64,000 nt of DNA from Pedobacter sp. BAL39 (GCF_000170795.1 NZ_ABCM01000008.1:62001-126000), one strand, 5' to 3'. Shown: positions 27,437 through 36,803, numbered from the stretch's first letter. The notes: generated by a model from the sequence alone, not told the origin. A program made the numbers and translations.

Positions 27437-28783
27437 ATGCATCAAGGGCCCAACAAAATAAAATCTTCGCTGAGCAGCTTCGGAAAAACCACATTGGCGG
27501 TATTGTTCTGTGCACAGCTCCTTTCTGGTTGTTCGGCCGACCGGCGTCTGGCTTCCACATTGAAAAAGACCTTTAAAAGATCGCCGGTACTCCGGCAATA
27601 TCAGGCGGGTTTCGCCTTATATGACCCTGAAAATGACCGGATGATTTTCGAAAAGGACGCCGAAAAATACTTCATCCCGGCTTCCAATACCAAGCTGTTT
27701 ACGTTTTATGCAGGCCTTAAGATCCTTCCTGAGCGGGTTCCTGCACTGCGGTATGTGGTCAGGAATGACTCCCTGATTTTCTGGGGTACTGGTGATCCCT
27801 CTTTTCTGCAGAGCAGGCTTAAAGGAAAAAAAGCTTTTGACTTCCTCAAACAAAGCCAGCTGCAGCTTTTTTACGCACCCGGCAGGTATACCGGTCAGGT
27901 GTATGGGAAAGGCTGGGCCTGGGACGATTATAACGATTATTATCAGGCAGAAATCAACGATTTCCCTATCCAGGACAACCTGGTTAGCCTGAGCGAAAAA
28001 TCAAGTCTCCTGCAGGTCAGTCCCGGGTTTTTCAGGGATTGCCTGTTTAAAGATGCCGATACTGCAGGCCCTTTCAGGGTGGTCAGGGATTTCAATACCA
28101 ACGCATTTCACTACCATGACCGGCCTGTACCGCAGGGGTACCATGAACAGGTGCCCTATAAGCTTAGTCTGGCAACGACCCTCAGCCTGCTGGCCGATAC
28201 ACTTGGCAGGGGAGTATCTCTCCTGGAGCTGAAGATGCCCGCGGATGCGCAGACCATTGAGGATGTACCCCGGGACAGCCTGCTCAGGGAAATGATGCTA
28301 CCCAGTGATAACTTTATCGCCGAACAGCTGATCCTACTGTATGCCAACCAGACAGGTATAGAGATGAATACCGATACCACCATCAACTACATTCTCAAGA
28401 CTTACCTCAGCGACCTTCCCGACCGGCCATCATGGGTGGATGGCTCCGGTTTGTCCAGGATGAACCTGTTCACGCCCAGGGACATCACCTTTCTGCTGAA
28501 CAAGATTTATAAAACAGTAAATAACCCCGAGCGCCTGTACGCCATGCTTCCGGCAGGAGGCAAAACCGGAACGCTCAAAAATGCATACCCGGCCACGGAA
28601 AAGCCCTTTGTTTTTGGAAAAACGGGGAGTTTCTCCAATAACCACAATCAAAGTGGTTATGTGTTAACAAAAAAAGGAAAAACCTATCTGTTTTCTTTCA
28701 TGAACAACAGCTATACGCTGCCTACAGCCGCCGTCAGGCAGGAAATGGTGCGCATCATCACTGAGATCCATGAGAAATTTTAA
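27437..28783 (+). CDS. dacB: D-alanyl-D-alanine carboxypeptidase (PBP4/DacB, S13)
   Basis: A class C penicillin-binding protein that trims the terminal D-Ala or cuts crosslinks in peptidoglycan. The serine nucleophile motif SxxK is in IPASNTKLFTFYAG, the second motif SDN in MLPSDNFIAEQ, and the third KTG in AGGKTGTLKN. A second KTGS occurs shortly after. The N-terminus has a signal helix with a lipobox-like LLSGC at about residue 31, so it may be lipid-anchored. The 448-residue length is usual. It converges on the vanX-like gene with a 4-base overlap of the 3' ends. Confidence 0.92.
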   Translation: MHQGPNKIKSSLSSFGKTTLAVLFCAQLLSGCSADRRLASTLKKTFKRSPVLRQYQAGFALYDPENDRMIFEKDAEKYFIPASNTKLFTFYAGLKILPERVPALRYVVRNDSLIFWGTGDPSFLQSRLKGKKAFDFLKQSQLQLFYAPGRYTGQVYGKGWAWDDYNDYYQAEINDFPIQDNLVSLSEKSSLLQVSPGFFRDCLFKDADTAGPFRVVRDFNTNAFHYHDRPVPQGYHEQVPYKLSLATTLSLLADTLGRGVSLLELKMPADAQTIEDVPRDSLLREMMLPSDNFIAEQLILLYANQTGIEMNTDTTINYILKTYLSDLPDRPSWVDGSGLSRMNLFTPRDITFLLNKIYKTVNNPERLYAMLPAGGKTGTLKNAYPATEKPFVFGKTGSFSNNHNQSGYVLTKKGKTYLFSFMNNSYTLPTAAVRQEMVRIITEIHEKF

Positions 28784-29487
28784 AGGCGCTCAAAGGGGAT
28801 GTCCATTAGGTTGTAATTGCGCCAGGTATTGAAATCAAAATGCCACCATTCGTTGGTCAATACGGTGAAGCCATGCGCCTGCATGACTCTGATGAGCAGG
28901 TCGCGGTTGGTAGCGATAGCGGCTGGTAGCGGGCTGTAAGTGGGCGAAGCCTTTGCCGAAAAACTATCGTAGGGGGTAGGCATGGACAGCTCCCTTCCTG
29001 TTTTGAGGTTGATGATGGTCAGGTCGATGGCACAGCCGCGGTTGTGTCTCGATCCCTTTTTTGGATTGGCTACAAAATTCTTATTTTTTGCCTTCAGGTA
29101 AAGGGTTTTTGTCGCGCTGTACGGTCGGTAGGCATCATATATTTTAAGTCCGTAACCTTTCTTTTTTAACTCCTGCTGAACTTTCTTCAGCTGCATCGCT
29201 ACCGGTTTCCGCGCAAAGGCACGGGCCTGTTTATAAACAGCCAGTTTCATGAAGTTATTGGTGGTCGCATACCTGATGTCCAGAACAAGTGAAGGAATCT
29301 CCTTTTTCAGGTCCACCAAACGAAGGTCGGGCTGTTTTTTCAGCGACCGAAGGTACTCCTGCTCGTTGCTGACGACCTTCAGCACTGCCGGAGCGGCGGA
29401 AGGTTTCGTCTCCTTTTTCAGTGCCTCCTGTGCAAAGATCAGGGGAAACTGAAAAAGGAACCACAAGAGCATCAGTGATCTTTTCAT
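28780..29487 (-). CDS. D-Ala-D-Ala dipeptidase, VanX/DdpX family
   Basis: A zinc dipeptidase that splits D-Ala-D-Ala. The 235-residue protein starts with a signal peptide (MKRSLMLLWFLFQFPLIFAQ), so it acts in the periplasm. The family motifs are intact: IYDAYRPYSA, the SxHxxGxAxD zinc motif as SRHNRGCAIDLT, and the EWWH motif as NEWWHFDF. It is 4 bases from the ald gene on the same strand, which ties it to alanine use rather than to vancomycin resistance: no vanA/H ligase or reductase is nearby. The stop overlaps the end of dacB. Confidence 0.9.
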   Translation of the reverse strand: MKRSLMLLWFLFQFPLIFAQEALKKETKPSAAPAVLKVVSNEQEYLRSLKKQPDLRLVDLKKEIPSLVLDIRYATTNNFMKLAVYKQARAFARKPVAMQLKKVQQELKKKGYGLKIYDAYRPYSATKTLYLKAKNKNFVANPKKGSRHNRGCAIDLTIINLKTGRELSMPTPYDSFSAKASPTYSPLPAAIATNRDLLIRVMQAHGFTVLTNEWWHFDFNTWRNYNLMDIPFERL

Positions 29488-29491
29488 TATT

Positions 29492-30715
29492 TTACTGGTT
29501 GGATACCATCAGCAATTCGATGTCCTTGTGGGGTAGATTGTACATGGCTGCAATGTCCTTATTGGTGAGGTGTCCCTGGTAGATGTAAAGCGCCTCCCTG
29601 ATGCCGGGTTTGTTCCATACCATGTTCATCAGTCCGCCCATTTCGCCGATGTCCAGCAGAATTGGTGCGAAAATATTGGTCAGGGCATATGAAGCAGTCC
29701 TTGGAACCCTGGAGGCTATATTTGGAACGCAGTAATGGATCACGTCATATTTTCTGAAAACAGGGTTGGTGTGGTTGGTGACCTGCGAGGTTTCAAAACA
29801 GCCTCCCTGGTCGATGCTGACATCAATAAGGACTGAATGTGGTTTCATCCTGCTGACGGTTTCTTCCATCACCACACAGGGGCTCCGGCCGTGCGTAGCG
29901 CGAATGGCACCGATCACCACATCACAGGTGGTGATGGCCTTCGCCAAAACGATCGGCTGCATCACCGAAGTGAAGACCCGGCTTCCTAAATTGTTTTGAA
30001 GCCTTCTGAGACGATATATGGAGCTGTCGAACACTTTTACTTCTGCACCCAGAGATAATGCCGTACGCGCGGCGTATTCTCCGACCGTTCCGGCACCAAG
30101 GATGACAATTTCCGTGGGAGGGACACCGGTGAAGCCGCCCAGCATCAAGCCCTTCCCACCGGTCGCATTGCTCAGGTATTCTGCGGCGATAAAAATTGAG
30201 GTGGCCCCCACAATTTCACTCATCGCCCGCACCACACTCAAGATGCCACCTTCGTCACGCAGGTTTTCAAAACACAAGGCATTGATTTTTTTATGGAGCA
30301 GGGCTTTCAGGTAGTCTTCCTTCAGGCTGCCCATCTGCAGTGCGGAAATCAATGTTTGCCCTTTATGCATCATGGCGATTTCGTCGAATGTCGGCGGCGC
30401 AATTTTCACGAGCACATCCGCATCGAAAATATCCTTCTTATGAAAAGAAATGATGGCCCCCTGTTCGCTATAGTCGTTATCGGAAAAGTTCGCCCCCACG
30501 CCGGCACCACTTTCTATGACCACCTTATGTCCATTGTTCACCAGCAGCGCCACAGACAGCGGTGTCAGTGCAATTCTGTTTTCCTGGAAGGAGATCTCTT
30601 TGGGGATGCCGATATACAGACTGTTATTTTTCTGATTCGTTTCTGACATTGTCTCTTTAGGCTGTATCAGTCCTTTCTGAGCAATGGAGGCCATACCATG
30701 TAATACTGTAGCCAT
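29492..30715 (-). CDS. ald: Alanine dehydrogenase
   Basis: NAD-dependent oxidation of L-alanine to pyruvate and ammonia, or the reverse. The 407-residue protein shows the N-terminal block IGIPKEISFQENRIALTP, the Rossmann motif VILGAGTVGEYAARTA, and the conserved DVVIGAIRATHGRSPCVV and DVSIDQGGCFETS. The extra N-terminal 23 residues before MSETNQKN are seen in some relatives, so the longer start was kept. It is between tsaE (62 bases upstream) and the vanX-like gene (4 bases downstream), suggesting one transcript. Some Bacteroidota homologues carry transhydrogenase-like labels, but the alanine dehydrogenase pattern fits best. Confidence 0.88.
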   Translation of the reverse strand: MATVLHGMASIAQKGLIQPKETMSETNQKNNSLYIGIPKEISFQENRIALTPLSVALLVNNGHKVVIESGAGVGANFSDNDYSEQGAIISFHKKDIFDADVLVKIAPPTFDEIAMMHKGQTLISALQMGSLKEDYLKALLHKKINALCFENLRDEGGILSVVRAMSEIVGATSIFIAAEYLSNATGGKGLMLGGFTGVPPTEIVILGAGTVGEYAARTALSLGAEVKVFDSSIYRLRRLQNNLGSRVFTSVMQPIVLAKAITTCDVVIGAIRATHGRSPCVVMEETVSRMKPHSVLIDVSIDQGGCFETSQVTNHTNPVFRKYDVIHYCVPNIASRVPRTASYALTNIFAPILLDIGEMGGLMNMVWNKPGIREALYIYQGHLTNKDIAAMYNLPHKDIELLMVSNQ

Positions 30716-30777
30716 TTTAGTTGTTAAAATTTGGTTCTGAAATTACGGAAAATAGCTGAATATAAGTCATTTTAACT

Positions 30778-31194
30778 TTAAATTTTAGAGAATGTCAAGG
30801 TTCTCCGGGTTTCACCAACTACGGCGATTTCTATCTTGATATACTGGTCAGGAAGCAGTTCTGCTACTTTCTCCGGCCATTCAATCAGGCAGTAATCACC
30901 GGAATAAAAATACTCTTCATAACCGATGTCATAAGCTTCCTGCAGGTTTTTAATCCGGTAGAAATCGAAATGGTAAACCACCGTGCCTGAGGCATCATAT
31001 TCATTGACAATGGAGAAGGTAGGGCTGGAGACAACTTCGGTGACACCCAGCGCCCGGCCAAGGGATTTGATAAAGGTGGTTTTCCCGGCACCCATTTCCC
31101 CCTCAAAAATGAATATACGTGTTGTTCCGGCAAAGTTAATCAGTTCTTTAGCGGCCTCATCCAATGCGGCAGGGCTGCTGACTTCAATTTTCAT
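30778..31194 (-). CDS. tsaE: tRNA t6A synthesis ATPase TsaE
   Basis: TsaE binds and drives the TsaB-TsaD complex that makes threonylcarbamoyladenosine at position 37 of ANN-decoding tRNAs. The 138-residue protein has Walker A GEMGAGKTTFIKSL, the PTFSIVNEY block and HFDFYRI, ending with the LIEWPEK motif. The frame is open to 31281, but the ATG at 31194 (MKIEVSSPAALDEAAKEL) gives the usual length and keeps the start downstream of the putative promoter at 31269. It heads a group with ald and the vanX-like gene. Confidence 0.93.
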   Translation of the reverse strand: MKIEVSSPAALDEAAKELINFAGTTRIFIFEGEMGAGKTTFIKSLGRALGVTEVVSSPTFSIVNEYDASGTVVYHFDFYRIKNLQEAYDIGYEEYFYSGDYCLIEWPEKVAELLPDQYIKIEIAVVGETRRTLTFSKI

Positions 31195-31268
31195 CTGGTT
31201 ATAATTATTTTTATCGGCAATGAAACATTCAGAAGCCCCTGATGGTTTCATCAGTTCTTCTGCTTTTA

Positions 31269-31276
31269 CAAATTTA
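31269..31276 (-). promoter_or_regulatory. Possible -7 box for the tsaE-ald unit
   Basis: On the minus strand this reads TAAATTTG, fitting TAnnTTTG, about 75 bases before the tsaE start. No -33 TTG is at the usual spacing, so it is weak. Confidence 0.35.
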
Positions 31277-31314
31277 TACAATCAGTCCGGCAAGCGCATC
31301 GGTGTTGCGTAAAA

Positions 31315-31719
31315 TTATCCGTTTTTCTTACGTAAAGTGTCTATGCTGAACCTGTTGTAGCTGATCAATGCCAATAATACCGCAAAAAAAGCACTGTGGA
31401 TGAGTTGTGAGGGAACCGCTTCCCAGTTTTCGATTATGCCAGTACCAAAAAGGAGCATCAGCATGACAACTCCGCCAAGTACCAGTCCAAAACGGGTAAA
31501 TAAGCCAAGGACTAAGAGGATACCCACAAGAAACTCGAGAAATGGAAGGGCATAACTGAAAGGCCTCACGATAACCTCGGGTAACATAGAGGATTGGAAT
31601 TGACCGGTCATCCAGGCGCTGAATTTGTCGATCTTAGGGAGACGCACGAGCCCATGCGTGAACATGGAAATCCCAATGGATGCCCTGGCGATCAGGTAAG
31701 CAAGTTCATTGTTGTTCAT
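31315..31719 (-). CDS. DoxX family membrane protein
   Basis: A 134-residue integral membrane protein with four hydrophobic helices and the DoxX-family N-terminal pattern LARASIGISMFTHGLVRLPK, then FLEFLVGILLVLGLFTRFG. Members include subunits of quinone oxidases and oxidoreductases, but most are uncharacterised. It is a single gene, separated from tsaE by 120 bases, and its start faces away from the repeat element at 31911. Confidence 0.85.
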   Translation of the reverse strand: MNNNELAYLIARASIGISMFTHGLVRLPKIDKFSAWMTGQFQSSMLPEVIVRPFSYALPFLEFLVGILLVLGLFTRFGLVLGGVVMLMLLFGTGIIENWEAVPSQLIHSAFFAVLLALISYNRFSIDTLRKKNG

Positions 31720-31910
31720 CCTCTAAATTTAGGAATTTAATCTTAAATCTATTTTTGAAAATAATGATTCTCATCATTGTTTGTAGGTTAAATGGCTACA
31801 AATCGCGGACGAACTGCGTAAATTGCATCCGGTACGCTTTACCTTTTTGCATCCTGAATGTATACCTGTTATCTTGTACAAAAATTAGCGGATCGTTGTC
31901 TTCTTATACG

Positions 31911-31980
31911 TCTCTTAAGCGTCCCTTAAGCATCCCCTAAGCGTCCAGTCATTGCTTTTGACGCTTAAGGAATGCTTAAG
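31911..31980. repeat. Three 11-bp direct repeats forming a large stem-loop
   Basis: Direct repeats TCTCTTAAGCG, TCCCTTAAGCA and TCCCCTAAGCG stand in line at 31911-31943. The 21-base segment 31925-31945 is mirrored by 31960-31980 with two mismatches and a 14-base loop, and the first repeat can also pair with the right arm. It lies in the 335-base gap between doxX and the DUF6266 gene; the rest of the gap shows nothing I recognise. It could be an operator, a structured leader or an inverted-repeat remnant. Confidence 0.75.
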
Positions 31981-32054
31981 TATGGTTTAAACCGGGCCAG
32001 GTAAGCAAAGGATAGATGGCGATTAGAATTGTTCACCATTAAATTCAATAAAGT

Positions 32055-32711
32055 ATGGCAATATTAAAAAATGGAATTCTGGGGGGATCCTCGGGAAAAG
32101 TAGGTCCGATTGTGACCTATGTCTCAAAGGGAAAGCATATCATGCGCTCTTACAGAAAAAAAAGAAAGAAAAGTTCTGTCGGGGAGCTGGCATCCAGGGA
32201 GGCGACGAGATTGATTACGCCTGTATTACTGAGCGTTAAGCGCTTCATCAAGGTTGGCTTTCAATTGGAGGCCGCTCTTAAGAACACAAATTATTACAAC
32301 GAGGCTTACCGGTATAACCGTAAGGCCATTGTTGCAGGAAGTTACCCGGATCAGTATCTGGATCTCAGTAACCTGCAGGTCACAGCAGGGGAAAAGCCAA
32401 TTGCAAAGGATGTTCATGCAAGCTTAAATGGGGAATATCTGGAATTTCGCTGGAACATGGATGCGGAAAAAACAGAAACAAAAGATATCGACCAATTGAT
32501 TTTGGTAGCGTATTGTGACACTCCCAGGGTGGTGATTGGAGTGGTCGGCGGACAGCTCCGTAAGCAAGGTTTTGGAAGACTGGAGGTCGTCCGGTTTCAG
32601 CGGACAACCTGCGTATTTCATACTTTCATGGCTTTCATCTCTGAAGACCGCAATTCAGTTTCGAATACGATGTATGCAGGCCAGGTGATCGTAGCACCTG
32701 ATAATGGATGA
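32055..32711 (+). CDS. DUF6266 family protein
   Basis: A 218-residue soluble protein with the family's start, MAILKNGILGGSSGKVGPIV, followed by the basic segment RSYRKKRKKSS. DUF6266 proteins are common in Sphingobacteriaceae and have no known function. There is no signal peptide. The start is an ATG 74 bases after the stem-loop repeat. It converges on porX with 19 bases between them. Confidence 0.82.
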   Translation: MAILKNGILGGSSGKVGPIVTYVSKGKHIMRSYRKKRKKSSVGELASREATRLITPVLLSVKRFIKVGFQLEAALKNTNYYNEAYRYNRKAIVAGSYPDQYLDLSNLQVTAGEKPIAKDVHASLNGEYLEFRWNMDAEKTETKDIDQLILVAYCDTPRVVIGVVGGQLRKQGFGRLEVVRFQRTTCVFHTFMAFISEDRNSVSNTMYAGQVIVAPDNG

Positions 32712-32730
32712 TCCTGGCCTGCATAAAAGT

Positions 32731-34284
32731 TTATTTTGAACTGTAGGTCACCACGGGGATGATCATTTCCTCCAGAGAGATGCCCCCGTGCTGAAAGGTC
32801 TCATTGTAGTAGTTGACGAACTGGTTGTAGTTGTTCTGGTACACAAAATAACGGTCTTCCTTGGCAAAGATATAGTTGGAACTGATGTTGATCTTCGGCA
32901 GTTGTGCCTCATGCGGATTTTTGATCAGGAATACCTCCTTCGCGTTGTAATTCAGGTTACGGCCCTGTTTGTAGCGCAGGTTGGTGTTGGTGTTCCTGTC
33001 GCCGATCACCTTGCTCGGGTGTTTTACACGGATGGTACCATGGTCGGTAGTGATGATCAGCCGGACCTTCTTCTGGGAGATTTTCTTCAGGAGATCCATC
33101 AGCGGAGAGTGCTCAAACCACGAAAGGGTAAGTGAACGGTAAGCCGCATCATCGTTGGCCAGCTCACGGATCATCTGCATGTCTGTCCTGGCGTGCGACA
33201 GCATGTCTACAAAGTTGTATACAATGGCATTGAAGTCGTTTTTCAGCAGGTTATGGATCTGGTCGTTCAGGGCCTTGCCATCATCAATGGTAAGGATCTT
33301 ATTGTAGCTGAACTTACAGTCTTTACGCAGGCTGCGCTTGATCTGGTCGGCCAGAAAAGCACCTTCATGCAGGTTTTTACCGCCTTCGTCGTCGTCATTC
33401 TGCCATAAGCCAGGAAAGCGGTTTTCCATCTCCAGCGGCATAAGACCGGCAAAAATAGAGTTCCGCGCATACTGCGTGGCCGTCGGCAGGATGCTGGAAT
33501 AGGTATCCTCCTCGTCCAGCCTGAAATATTCAGAGATCAGCGGGTTGATGATGCGCCATTGGTCGTACCGAAGGTTATCAATAAGGATAAAAAATACTGG
33601 CGTATTGTCGTTGATCAGTGGAAAAGCCTTTTTCTTCAGCAGCTCGTTTGAAAGCAGCGGCGCTTTTTCCTTTCCATTTACCCATCCCAGGTAATTGTCT
33701 TCAATGAACTTTGAAAACTGCATGTTCGCTTCCGATTTCTGCATGGTCAGAATCTCGTGCATCTGCGGATCATCGAGTTTTTCCAGCTCCAGCTCCCAGA
33801 AAACGAGTTTTTTATAGACTTCCACCCATTCTTCATAACTGAGCTTGTCGTTGAGTGTCATGCCCAGGCGCCTGAAATCCTGCTGGTAGGCCATGGATGT
33901 TTTCTCGCTCACCAGCCGTTTGTTGTCGATGATCTTTTTTATGGTCAGCAGCACCTGTTTTGGGTTCACCGGTTTGATGAGGTAATCGTCAATCTTGGAA
34001 CCAATGGCATCCTCCATCAGGTTTTCTTCTTCGCTCTTGGTGATCAGGACCACGGGAACATCATTCCTGATGTTCTTGATGGCGCTCAGTGTCTCCAGAC
34101 CGCTCATTCCCGGCATGTTTTCATCCAGAAATACGAGGTCGAAATGTTCCTTCTCGAAAGCTTCCAGCGCGTCATTGCCATTCGTGTAAGTAGTTACATG
34201 ATAGCCTTTTTCGTTTAACAGTAATATATGTGGTTTTAATAAGTTGATCTCATCGTCGGCCCATAGAATCTTGGTTTCCTGCAT
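32731..34284 (-). CDS. porX: Response regulator PorX with PglZ domain
   Basis: PorX controls expression of the type IX secretion system. The 517-residue protein starts with a receiver domain (residues 1-125; acidic pocket ADDE, phosphoacceptor Asp54 in LVFLDENMPG, and YLIKPV), then a helical linker. A C-terminal alkaline-phosphatase-like PglZ domain (about 210-517) has metal-ligand motifs VFFILIDNLRYDQW and ITTDHGTIRV. PorX of Porphyromonas and Flavobacterium has the same layout. No partner histidine kinase porY or secretion gene is in the window. It is divergent from the HD-domain gene, with 103 bases between the starts. Confidence 0.93.
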   Translation of the reverse strand: MQETKILWADDEINLLKPHILLLNEKGYHVTTYTNGNDALEAFEKEHFDLVFLDENMPGMSGLETLSAIKNIRNDVPVVLITKSEEENLMEDAIGSKIDDYLIKPVNPKQVLLTIKKIIDNKRLVSEKTSMAYQQDFRRLGMTLNDKLSYEEWVEVYKKLVFWELELEKLDDPQMHEILTMQKSEANMQFSKFIEDNYLGWVNGKEKAPLLSNELLKKKAFPLINDNTPVFFILIDNLRYDQWRIINPLISEYFRLDEEDTYSSILPTATQYARNSIFAGLMPLEMENRFPGLWQNDDDEGGKNLHEGAFLADQIKRSLRKDCKFSYNKILTIDDGKALNDQIHNLLKNDFNAIVYNFVDMLSHARTDMQMIRELANDDAAYRSLTLSWFEHSPLMDLLKKISQKKVRLIITTDHGTIRVKHPSKVIGDRNTNTNLRYKQGRNLNYNAKEVFLIKNPHEAQLPKINISSNYIFAKEDRYFVYQNNYNQFVNYYNETFQHGGISLEEMIIPVVTYSSK

Positions 34285-34387
34285 TCTTATGTTGTATAAT
34301 ATAAATTTAAATGATGTAAAAGGATTTTAGCTTTCCTAGTATCGATAAAAATAGCAATTTTTGTACCGTATAAATTATTTTTAAGGA

Positions 34388-35611
34388 TTGAACAAAAAGA
34401 AAATCATAAATGATCCGGTCTACGGATTCATTAATATACCCTCTGAACTGATCTTTGACCTGATTTCCCATCCCTATTTTCAGCGGCTGAGGTACATCAA
34501 ACAGCTCGGAATGACCCACCTTGTCTACCCCGGCGCGCTGCATACCAGGTTTCACCATGCCCTTGGTGCCATGCACCTGATGAGCCTTGCCATAGAAGTG
34601 CTGAAGGGTAAAGGCCACGAAATCAATAAGGACGAAGAAGAAGCTGCCACGATTGCCATCCTGCTGCACGACATTGGCCATGGCCCTTTTTCACATGCAC
34701 TGGAACATACCCTCGTCAATGGCATCCGCCATGAAGACATCTCCATGATGATCATGGAGAAGCTGAACCAGGAATTTGACGGGAAGCTGACCCAGGCGAT
34801 CAACATCTTTAAGGGCAGTTACCATAAAAACTTTCTCGCGCAGCTGGTGTCCAGTCAGCTGGACCTTGACCGCATGGACTACCTGAACCGCGACAGCTTT
34901 TTTACGGGTGTGAGTGAGGGGGTCATCAGCTCCGACAGGATCATCAAGATGTTCAACGTGTTGGACGATCAGCTGGTGATTGAGGAAAAAGGGATTTACT
35001 CGATTGAAAAATTTTTAATTGCCAGAAGGCTCATGTACTGGCAGGTATACTTGCATAAAACCGTGGTATCCGGAGAACAGTTGCTGGTGAAGATCCTCAA
35101 CCGCGCGAAGGAGCTTTCTGCCCATGGCGTACAGCTGTTTGCGACACCTGCACTGCAGCATTTCCTGCAACATGAGGTGACCGAGCAGGCCTTTTTCAGC
35201 TGTGATGACCACTTGCAGCAGTTTGTGAAGCTGGATGATCAGGATATCTTTACCGCGGTAAAGGTATGGCGCGACCATCCCGACCGGGTGCTGTCGCTCT
35301 TGTGTACCATGTTTGCCAGCAGGAACCTTTACAAGGTGGAAATTGGAAGTGAACGCCCCGACGCGGCCCGTGTACAGCGGATCCTCGAAAATACAGGTGA
35401 TGTGCTCGAGCTGGATGAACACGAACGCGGATATTTCGTCTTTACGGATGTGATCAGGAACAGGGCCTACGAAAGCGGCTCCGGAAACATCAATGTGCTG
35501 ATGAAAAATAATACCATTGTCGACATCGCCAGTGCTTCAGATTTATCCAATCTGGCCTCACTGGATAAAACCGTCACCAAATACATACTGTGCTATCCCA
35601 GAATAATTTAG
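34388..35611 (+). CDS. HD-domain phosphohydrolase (dNTPase-like)
   Basis: A 407-residue cytosolic HD hydrolase of the SAMHD1/dGTPase-like group. Metal-binding motifs are RFHHALGAMHLM, LLHDIGHGPFSHALEH and SSQLDLDRMDYLNRDSFFTG. The start is TTG (MNKKKIINDPVYGFINIPSEL), since no ATG fits before the conserved region. The substrate is not shown; dNTP triphosphohydrolase activity is likely but inferred. It stands between porX and lpxD, an order I believe recurs in related genomes. Confidence 0.88.
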   Translation: MNKKKIINDPVYGFINIPSELIFDLISHPYFQRLRYIKQLGMTHLVYPGALHTRFHHALGAMHLMSLAIEVLKGKGHEINKDEEEAATIAILLHDIGHGPFSHALEHTLVNGIRHEDISMMIMEKLNQEFDGKLTQAINIFKGSYHKNFLAQLVSSQLDLDRMDYLNRDSFFTGVSEGVISSDRIIKMFNVLDDQLVIEEKGIYSIEKFLIARRLMYWQVYLHKTVVSGEQLLVKILNRAKELSAHGVQLFATPALQHFLQHEVTEQAFFSCDDHLQQFVKLDDQDIFTAVKVWRDHPDRVLSLLCTMFASRNLYKVEIGSERPDAARVQRILENTGDVLELDEHERGYFVFTDVIRNRAYESGSGNINVLMKNNTIVDIASASDLSNLASLDKTVTKYILCYPRII

Positions 35612-35694
35612 CATTTTTTAACAAAATATTTAAGTTTTTATCTCGTTTTTAGATTCTAACTATTTTAGTAGGCGGCAAATAACCTGAGGCGTTA

Positions 35695-35725
35695 TTTGTT
35701 CATATCAATTTAACATTTAACTTTG
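35695..35725 (+). promoter_or_regulatory. Promoter of lpxD (TTTG-N19-TAACTTTG)
   Basis: TTTG at 35695-35698 and TAACTTTG at 35718-35725 fit the Bacteroidota -33/-7 pair with 19 bases between. The -7 box ends 4 bases before the lpxD ATG, so the transcript would have little or no leader. Confidence 0.6.
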
Positions 35726-35729
35726 TAAA

Positions 35730-36803
35730 ATGCAATTTACTGCCAAGCAGATAAGCGAATTTATAAATGGCACCATAGTAGGCGATGAAAACGCCAAAGT
35801 AACAGAACTTTCCAAAATAGAAAATGGTACTGTTGGGTCTTTATGTTTTTTGTCTAATCCCAAATATGAAAACTACTTATATTCTACTCAGGCGTCAGTA
35901 GTGATCGTTGGCAGTGAATTTATTCCTGCACAACCGGTTGCCAGTACCCTGATTAAGGTAGATGATCCCTATAGTGCCTTTTCTGTTCTTCTGGAGAAGT
36001 ACAATGAGTTCATGAACCAGATGAATGTACAGTCGGGTATAGAGCAACCCAGCTTTATCCATCCCAGCGCCAAAATTGGTAAAAATGTATATATCGGTGC
36101 CTTCAGTTACATCTCTGAAGGTGTGGAAATTGGTGATGACACCAAAATCCAGACCCAGGTTTTTATCGGAACGGATACCAAGATCGGCAGCAACTGCCAG
36201 TTTTTTCCTGGCGTGAAGATCTATAACCGCTGTGTGCTTGGCAATAATGTCGTGATCCATGCCAACACGGTGATCGGTAGTGATGGCTTCGGTTTCGCTC
36301 CACAGGCAGACCGCAGTTATTCGAAGATTGCACAGATCGGCAATGTGGTGATTGAAGACGATGTCGAAATCGGGGCGAATACGTCCATTGACAGGGCAAC
36401 AATGGGCTCCACCGTAATTGGAAAAGGGGTGAAGCTGGACAACCTGATCCAGATTGCACATAACGTAGAGGTAGGCGCACATACGGTTGTAGCCGCACAA
36501 TCGGGCATTTCCGGAAGTACCAAGCTTGGAGAGATGTCTGTTGTTGGTGGTCAGGTGGGCATCGCCGGACACCTCAGCCTCGCCAAAGGCACCCAGATCG
36601 GTGCACAGGCGGGCATCAATTTCAGCATTACTGATGAAAATAAACAATGGCACGGCAGTCCTGCTCAGCCACTGAGAGACTGGATGCGTGCATCCGTAAT
36701 CTTCAAACAGCTGCCAAGTGTGGAGAAACGCATTGCCTCCCTGGAGCGTACGATATCAGAACTTAAAGCAATAATTGAACAAAACAGTACAATAACAAAA
36801 TAA
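35730..36803 (+). CDS. lpxD: UDP-3-O-acylglucosamine N-acyltransferase LpxD
   Basis: Third step of lipid A synthesis: LpxD transfers a 3-hydroxyacyl chain to the amine of UDP-3-O-acylglucosamine. The 357-residue protein has an N-terminal uridine-binding domain, about 100 residues, then hexapeptide repeats in a left-handed beta helix. The catalytic histidine is expected in [21 protein letters not shown]-terminal helical part ends in an acyl-carrier binding region. The TAA stop shares its last A with the lpxC start, so translation is probably coupled. Confidence 0.95.
   Translation: MQFTAKQISEFINGTIVGDENAKVTELSKIENGTVGSLCFLSNPKYENYLYSTQASVVIVGSEFIPAQPVASTLIKVDDPYSAFSVLLEKYNEFMNQMNVQSGIEQPSFIHPSAKIGKNVYIGAFSYISEGVEIGDDTKIQTQVFIGTDTKIGSNCQFFPGVKIYNRCVLGNNVVIHANTVIGSDGFGFAPQADRSYSKIAQIGNVVIEDDVEIGANTSIDRATMGSTVIGKGVKLDNLIQIAHNVEVGAHTVVAAQSGISGSTKLGEMSVVGGQVGIAGHLSLAKGTQIGAQAGINFSITDENKQWHGSPAQPLRDWMRASVIFKQLPSVEKRIASLERTISELKAIIEQNSTITK

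Noticed and set aside
28780..29487. Vancomycin resistance role for the VanX-like gene
   Set aside because: There is no D-Ala-D-Lac ligase, VanH dehydrogenase or VanRS pair nearby, and the protein is exported, unlike cytosolic VanX.
31739..31910. tRNA or riboswitch in the doxX-DUF6266 gap
   Set aside because: No cloverleaf, no T-loop GGTTCRAATCC and no known aptamer core could be seen.
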